NCBI GenBank assembly: GCA_963594675.1
Contig: CAVBGA010000165.1
Span: 1 to 10,259 of the forward strand
Reading direction: 5' to 3'
Length of the DNA stretch: 10,259 bases
DNA from: Ruminococcus_G sp963594675
GTDB taxonomy: Bacteria > Bacillota > Clostridia > Lachnospirales > Lachnospiraceae
Part shown: piece after piece, positions 6,684-10,259 of the stretch
Layout: each line of letters opens with the position of its first letter
Position numbering within the stretch: the first letter of the stretch is position 1
Position numbers and translations under genes: made by a program
The notes under the pieces: generated by a model
Databases searched by the model: none
Told to the model about the DNA's origin: nothing
Seen by the model: the letters and a program-made list of their open reading frames with translations, nothing else

Positions 6684-7253
6684 CTATCTATTTTTCACTA
6701 GATCTAGAAATGCTTTGTGAATTCTATTATCTCCGCTAAGCTCAGGATGAAAAGCCAATCCTATCTGATTTTTGTAGATTGCAGCTACTGGCTTTTTGTC
6801 AACCACTGCCAGTATATCTACCTCCCTGTCATTTACCACTTCAATAAAAGGGGCTCTGATGAAAATCATAGGATATTCCCCCACCCCCTTTATATCCGAA
6901 TTCTTCTCAAAGCTTCCCAGCTGTCTTCCATAAGCATTTCTCCTCACACTTACCGGCATTGTACCAAGATACATATTTTCATCATTTACTATATTTTCAG
7001 CTAATAATATAAGTCCTGCACAGGTTGCAAGAGTCGGCAGCCCCTCCTCTATCTTTCTTTTTAATATATTCCTGATTCCCAGTGAATTTATAAGTTTCCC
7101 TTGGACAGTACTCTCACCTCCCGGAAGAATCAATCCGTCTATATTGCTAAGGTCTTCTTTTTTTCTTATCTCAATACATCTGCAGCCCAGCTCCTCCATC
7201 ATTTTTTTATGCTCGGCAAAAGCGCCTTGGACTGCCAATACTCCCACCTGCAT
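6684..7253 (-). CDS. pdxT: Pyridoxal 5'-phosphate synthase, glutaminase subunit PdxT
   Basis: A 189-aa class I glutamine amidotransferase of the PdxT/YaaE family. It hydrolyses glutamine and channels ammonia to PdxS in the ribose-5-phosphate-dependent PLP pathway. GVLAVQGAFAEH (4-15) and LPGGEST (43-49) are present; the nucleophile C78 lies in ATCAGLIL, and H169-P-E171 completes the triad. Length matches the family. STVQGKL replaces the more usual STTIGKL, a minor change. ATG 7253 directly abuts the pdxS stop codon (7254-7256), and its AGGGG ribosome site lies inside the end of pdxS, indicating translational coupling in one operon. The enzyme would be cytoplasmic, in the 12+12 PdxS/PdxT complex known for this family. 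Confidence 0.97.
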   Translation of the reverse strand: MQVGVLAVQGAFAEHKKMMEELGCRCIEIRKKEDLSNIDGLILPGGESTVQGKLINSLGIRNILKRKIEEGLPTLATCAGLILLAENIVNDENMYLGTMPVSVRRNAYGRQLGSFEKNSDIKGVGEYPMIFIRAPFIEVVNDREVDILAVVDKKPVAAIYKNQIGLAFHPELSGDNRIHKAFLDLVKNR

Positions 7254-8132
7254 TTAAATACCCCTTTCTTCCATTATGAGTTGTATCTCATTCTCATTTA
7301 TACCAACCATAGCTTCCCCCAAATTCTCCGAAAGCTTGGCAATACGTTTTGCATCCTTATAATTTGTAACCGCCTGAACGATAGCTTCTGCTCTTTTCTT
7401 AGGATTGCCTGACTTAAATATTCCCGATCCAACAAATACACCTTCTGCTCCAAGTTGCATCATAAGCGATGCGTCTGCTGGCGTTGCAACTCCACCAGCA
7501 GCAAAATTAACTACGGGTAATTTTTTATTTTCAGCTACGTTTTTTATAAGCTCATAAGGAACCTGAAGCCTTTTTGCCTCTTCAAAAAGCTCATCCTCCC
7601 TAAGAGATGCCACATGTCTTATCTGAGAATTCATTTTTCTTATGTGTCTAACTGCTTGAATGATGTCTCCTGTACCAGGTTCTCCCTTTGTTCTTATCAT
7701 TGCTGCTCCTTCAGCAATTCTTCTCAATGCCTCTCCAAGGTCTCTAGCACCACATACAAAAGGAACCTTAAATTTCTTTTTGTCTATATGATAAAGATCA
7801 TCAGCCGGTGATAAGACCTCCGATTCATCTATATAATCTATCTCTATAGCCTCAAGAATCCGCGCCTCTGCAAAATGTCCAATTCTGCATTTTGCCATAA
7901 CCGGTATACTTACTGCATCTTGAATACTTTTTATCATCTTTGGGTCACTCATCCTAGAAACACCTCCTGCAGCTCTTATATCTGCAGGTATCCTTTCCAG
8001 CGCCATCACTGCACAGGCACCGGCCTCCTCTGCTATCTTTGCCTGTTCAGGTGTTGTTACATCCATGATCACACCGCCCTTAAGCATCTGTGCCAATCCC
8101 TTATTTAATTCGTACTGTGTGTTATGGTCCAT
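7254..8132 (-). CDS. pdxS: Pyridoxal 5'-phosphate synthase, synthase subunit PdxS
   Basis: A 292-aa (beta/alpha)8 barrel that makes PLP from ribose 5-phosphate, glyceraldehyde 3-phosphate and ammonia. Numbered from ATG 8132, the key residues fall exactly at the B. subtilis positions: D24, K81 (in VMAKCRIGHF, first Schiff base) and K149 (in IRTKGEPGTG, second Schiff base). The phosphate-binding loops NFAAGGVATP and FVGSGIFKS are intact. The start at 8132 is chosen over an in-frame ATG at 8147 because GGAGGG lies 7 bases upstream and the longer start would overlap that site. It is followed without a gap by pdxT. No PdxR/MocR regulator gene lies next to it. Confidence 0.97.
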   Translation of the reverse strand: MDHNTQYELNKGLAQMLKGGVIMDVTTPEQAKIAEEAGACAVMALERIPADIRAAGGVSRMSDPKMIKSIQDAVSIPVMAKCRIGHFAEARILEAIEIDYIDESEVLSPADDLYHIDKKKFKVPFVCGARDLGEALRRIAEGAAMIRTKGEPGTGDIIQAVRHIRKMNSQIRHVASLREDELFEEAKRLQVPYELIKNVAENKKLPVVNFAAGGVATPADASLMMQLGAEGVFVGSGIFKSGNPKKRAEAIVQAVTNYKDAKRIAKLSENLGEAMVGINENEIQLIMEERGI

Positions 8133-8161
8133 AGTCGTACCCTCCATTACTTTCTTTATTG

Positions 8162-8190
8162 CTTTGCTGGTTCACTCTGACAATGCTACA
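8162..8190 (-). promoter_or_regulatory. Candidate promoter of pdxS-pdxT
   Basis: On the minus strand, TTGTCA near 8184 followed after 17 bases by AATAAA near 8161 is a moderate sigma-70 match (5/6 and 4/6), about 30 bases before ATG 8132. An inverted repeat lies just upstream at 8192-8213. Box positions are approximate. Confidence 0.35.
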
Positions 8191-8191
8191 T

Positions 8192-8213
8192 TATTTCTGG
8201 TTATAAAGAAATA
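8192..8213. repeat. Inverted repeat upstream of pdxS
   Basis: TATTTCT (8192-8198) and AGAAATA (8207-8213) form a perfect 7-base inverted repeat with an 8-base spacer, just upstream of the candidate pdxS promoter. The spacing would fit a dimeric regulator. In AT-rich DNA such a repeat can also arise by chance. Confidence 0.35.
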
Positions 8214-8413
8214 CTCAGAATAATATATTTTTTTATTCCAGTTCAGAAGCAGCGATAGGTTCACCTGCAAGTTTACAAATGCAGATGAACCCACCTAATG
8301 AATACCTCAATAGACACATAATATCAGGCATTATCACTTTCTCTGAAAATTTCTTTAAAAGGACTTTCTTACTAAAAAACGGCTTTAATACCATAATGGT
8401 TAAAAATATATAT
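8214..8413. other. Non-coding or decayed stretch between pdxS and the zinc-ribbon terminator
   Basis: About 200 AT-rich bases with no convincing gene. A 62-codon minus-strand frame (8421-8233) ends KLAGEPIAASELE, which looks protein-like. Its only ATG lies inside the terminator hairpin at 8414-8442 and has no ribosome site, so it is at best the tail of a decayed gene. Confidence 0.4.
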
Positions 8414-8442
8414 CCCACCACTGGAAATCATCCAGTGATGGG
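8401..8442 (-). terminator. Rho-independent terminator of the small zinc-ribbon gene
   Basis: Read on the minus strand, CCCATCACTGGA (8442-8431) pairs with TCCAGTGGTGGG (8425-8414), 12 pairs with one wobble, around a 5-base loop. An AT-rich run ending in five T residues follows (8413-8402). It lies ~60 bases past the stop of the 52-codon gene at 8504 and supports transcription of that gene. Confidence 0.75.
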
Positions 8443-8503
8443 AATACTGGTCAAGAGCAATACGATACCGCAAAGTGAATTTGTAAACCTGAAAAACGAT
8501 CGA

Positions 8504-8662
8504 TTAATCGCAGCACCTCGCAATCTTTTCTCCACATTTAGCACAGTAGCCCTCAATTTCAATGCCAAACTTATCTTTTCGCAGGTTGTACCCCGGCTTA
8601 AAGAAAGTGATACCACAATTCACGCAGAAAACATTATGCAACCATATATTCGTCACAGCCAT
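8504..8662 (-). CDS. Small zinc-ribbon protein (52 aa), unrecognised family
   Basis: A short frame from ATG 8662 to TAA 8504. It has two CxxC knuckles, C13-V-N-C16-G and C40-A-K-C43-G, 23 residues apart, followed by C50-C51 near the end. Between them is a basic, aromatic stretch (FFKPGYNLRKDKFGIEIEG). The paired C-x-x-C-G with aromatic and glycine spacing is a typical zinc ribbon, so a structural zinc and a nucleic-acid- or protein-binding role are plausible; function is unknown. A good terminator follows at 8442-8402. The ribosome site is weak, and adjacent frames upstream also read protein-like (IAMKTDYFWKSK; LRRDGCDEYMVA), so the gene may be the end of a longer, frameshifted one. A TATAAT on the minus strand at 8764-8759 is a possible -10. 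Confidence 0.5.
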   Translation of the reverse strand: MAVTNIWLHNVFCVNCGITFFKPGYNLRKDKFGIEIEGYCAKCGEKIARCCD

Positions 8663-8841
8663 CCCGACGTAACTTTAGATTTCCAAAAGTAATCAGTCTT
8701 CATAGCAATATCTTCCACAGAACAACCTTTTAACCGCTTTCCAGCAGCTTAGAGCAAAATTATAATTTTAAAATTAAAAAAGAAAGAGGCCAAAGGGCGA
8801 GTTTGCATAAGAGCCTGAGTAAATAAGCCTTGTCATTATGA
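8663..8841. other. AT-rich intergenic stretch between zinc-ribbon gene and rlmI
   Basis: No confident gene. It contains a 12-base perfect AT palindrome (8764-8775) and, on the minus strand, a TATAAT at 8764-8759 that could serve the zinc-ribbon gene. No tRNA or recognised structured RNA was seen. Confidence 0.35.
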
Positions 8842-8870
8842 TTGTTATAAAAAAAATCTTATGATACAAT
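8842..8870 (+). promoter_or_regulatory. Extended -10 promoter of the rRNA methyltransferase gene
   Basis: TTGTTA (8842-8847), a 17-base spacer ending in TGA, then TACAAT (8865-8870). This leaves a ~33-base leader to ATG 8910. Confidence 0.65.
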
Positions 8871-8909
8871 TAGCCGAGAAAATCTAAATCAAAAAGGAAG
8901 ACAAAATAT

Positions 8910-10130
8910 ATGAAACAAGAGAGAATTTATCCGTCTGTTCATATCACTCCAAAGGGCGAGCGAGCAATTAAGAACGGTCACCCTTGGGTATACGATGGCG
9001 AAATTAAGGATGTTAAGGGCGATCTTCATAACGGCTGTCTAGTTGATGTATTTTCAGGAAATGCCTACATGGGAACAGGATTTTACAACGCTAACAGCAG
9101 AATTACCGTAAGACTTCTTTCCCGAAATGCAAATGACAAATTTGATGAAGCATTCTGGAGAAGAAGGGTTGAATACGCAATAGCATACAGAAAAACGGTT
9201 ATGCCCCACGACGACTTTAAGTGCTGCCGACTTATCCATGGTGAGGCTGATCAGATGCCGGGACTTACTGTTGACAGATACAACAATCTTCTTTCCATTC
9301 AGGTAGCAAGCCTTGGAATGGAAATGGTGAAAGATATTGTTTACCGAGCACTTTTTGATACTCTCAACGCAATGGGGGAGAATATCGATGGAATCTTTGA
9401 GAGAAATGACATTTCACTTCGTGAAAAAGAGGGTCTCACTCAGTACAAAGCGTGGTATGAAAAATTACCTCATCCAAGTAGTGCCATAACTGAAATCAAC
9501 GAAAACGGAGTAAAGTACTTTGTTGATGTTGAAAACGGACAGAAAACAGGATTTTTTCTTGATCAAAAGTACAATCGACTTGCAGCTGCAAGAATCGCCG
9601 AGGGAAAAACAGTCCTCGACTGTTTCACTCACACAGGTTCCTTCGGTTTAAATGCCGCTAAGGCAGGTGCAAAGCAGGTTCACAGTGTTGATATTTCTCA
9701 GACTGCCATCGACATGGCAAGTGAAAACGCAAAGAGAAACGAGCTCACCAACATAGATTTTGAGACAGCAGACGTTTTCCAACTTTTAACAAAGCTTGCT
9801 AACGAGAAAAATCACGACTACGATTACATTATTCTTGATCCTCCTGCTTTTACAAAATCAAGAGGAACTGTAAGGGATGCGACTCGAGGTTACAAAGAGA
9901 TTAACATGAAAGCCATGAAACTGCTTCCACGAGGCGGATACTTAGCTACCTGTTCATGCTCTCACTTCATGACAGACGAAATGTTCCGAAATATGCTTAA
10001 AAGTGCCGCAAAGGATGCCAGCGTATCTCTCAGACAGATAGAAGCAAGACAACAGGCACCTGATCATCCAATTTTATGGAACGTGCCCGAGACGGATTAC
10101 CTCAAATTCTATATTTTCCAAGTAGTTTAA
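8910..10130 (+). CDS. rlmI: RlmI-type 23S rRNA m5C methyltransferase (SAM-dependent)
   Basis: A 406-aa protein with the three-part RlmI/RlmK (COG1092) architecture. An N-terminal PUA RNA-binding domain (~7-85, starting VHITPKGERAIKNGHPWVY) is followed by a linker domain with the conserved GQKTGFFLDQ (210-219) and a Rossmann methyltransferase. The latter has motif I VLDCFTHTGSFGLNAA (235-250), the SAM ribose-binding acidic residue D261, motif IV LDPPAF (309-314) and motif VI CSCSHF (348-353); C350 is the likely catalytic cysteine. E. coli RlmI methylates C1962 of 23S rRNA; the exact target here is inferred. Length fits the family (~395-410 aa). AAGGA lies 11 bases before ATG, rather long, but no better start exists. 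It is monocistronic on its strand. No T-tract terminator follows before the window ends. Confidence 0.92.
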   Translation: MKQERIYPSVHITPKGERAIKNGHPWVYDGEIKDVKGDLHNGCLVDVFSGNAYMGTGFYNANSRITVRLLSRNANDKFDEAFWRRRVEYAIAYRKTVMPHDDFKCCRLIHGEADQMPGLTVDRYNNLLSIQVASLGMEMVKDIVYRALFDTLNAMGENIDGIFERNDISLREKEGLTQYKAWYEKLPHPSSAITEINENGVKYFVDVENGQKTGFFLDQKYNRLAAARIAEGKTVLDCFTHTGSFGLNAAKAGAKQVHSVDISQTAIDMASENAKRNELTNIDFETADVFQLLTKLANEKNHDYDYIILDPPAFTKSRGTVRDATRGYKEINMKAMKLLPRGGYLATCSCSHFMTDEMFRNMLKSAAKDASVSLRQIEARQQAPDHPILWNVPETDYLKFYIFQVV

Positions 10131-10160
10131 TCATGTAGAATTTGCCAGGGTACATCTCCA

Positions 10161-10181
10161 GGACCTGCCACCGGCAGCTCC
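10161..10181. repeat. GC-rich hairpin downstream of rlmI
   Basis: GGA-c-CTGCC pairs with GGCAG-c-TCC around a 3-base loop, with one C-C mismatch. No T-run follows on either strand. It stands between the rlmI stop and the group II intron fragment, so it could be a poor terminator or part of the intron insertion site. Confidence 0.4.
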
Positions 10182-10193
10182 CTAGGGATGCAT

Positions 10194-10259
10194 AATCGAG
10201 TAGGATGTGGTGACTAGCCGCCGTCCTCTCACAGCACCGTACGTCAGACTATCTAACAA
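10194..10259 (-). mobile_element. Partial, degenerate 3' end of a group II intron (domains V/VI)
   Basis: Read on the minus strand, this segment resembles the well-known 3' end of bacterial class C-like group II introns. It contains the distal arm of domain V (ACGTACGGTGCTG, 10244-10232), then GAGAGG, then a domain VI-like stem (10227-10202, closed by AGGA/TCCT with a TAGTC bulge region), then the near-invariant TACTCGATT end (10202-10194). The stem has at least two mismatches against the usual form, and the expected apical part of domain V does not follow cleanly before the window ends. This suggests a decayed or truncated copy. The intron body, and any reverse transcriptase gene, would lie beyond 10259. 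Recognition is from memory of the family, not a model search. Confidence 0.6.

Noticed and set aside
8133..8147. Upstream ATG start for pdxS
   Set aside because: It would overlap the GGAGGG ribosome site, and starting at 8132 places D24, K81 and K149 exactly at the B. subtilis numbering.
8279..8692. 137-codon open frame on the plus strand
   Set aside because: It has no ribosome site, runs antisense through a terminator hairpin and the zinc-ribbon frame, and its composition does not look like a protein family I know.
8764..8775. AT palindrome as a protein-binding site
   Set aside because: A palindrome of only A and T in an AT-rich stretch is expected by chance.

Overview
The window looks like chromosomal DNA from a low-GC, Gram-positive anaerobe, most likely a Clostridia or Lachnospiraceae-type gut bacterium. 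This rests on AT-rich intergenic regions, strong AGGAG-type ribosome binding sites, TTG/GTG starts, the split YjjP/YjjB exporter, PdxS/PdxT-type vitamin B6 synthesis and a UroD-like protein beside a PucR/CdaR-type regulator. No plasmid, phage or CRISPR module is visible. The only mobile-element trace is the degenerate 3' end of a group II intron at the right edge.

Layout, left to right. 1-39 is a strong hairpin. 67-345 (-) is a small secreted protein that looks like a shortened solute-binding protein. 443-1974 (-) is a PucR/CdaR-type regulator split by an apparent one-base frameshift near its N-terminus. It diverges from 2176-3300 (+), a UroD/MtaA-fold protein without the classical HemE signature. 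A strong hairpin terminator at 3328-3366 closes that gene and lies just past the end of the convergent yjjP-yjjB pair (4623-3365, -). Upstream of that pair is an SDR oxidoreductase (5545-4709, -), divergent from a LysR regulator (5746-6636, +). The space between them holds a perfect palindrome that overlaps the lysR -35 box and sits just upstream of the SDR -35 box.

Next comes the pdxS-pdxT operon (8132-6684, -), which encodes pyridoxal 5'-phosphate synthase with all checked catalytic residues intact. The 760 bases between pdxS and the next gene are not empty. They hold a 52-codon zinc-ribbon gene (8662-8504, -) followed by a convincing terminator. An RlmI-type 23S rRNA methyltransferase (8910-10130, +) follows, with its own extended -10 promoter. 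The last ~65 bases match, from memory, the domain V/VI end of a class C-like group II intron on the minus strand.

Most genes appear to be independent small transcription units: divergent regulator/target pairs (PucR-UroD, LysR-SDR) plus the pdxST and yjjPB operons. I see no large new system. The points most worth following are the frameshifted regulator, the small zinc-ribbon gene, the LysR operator architecture and the intron fragment.
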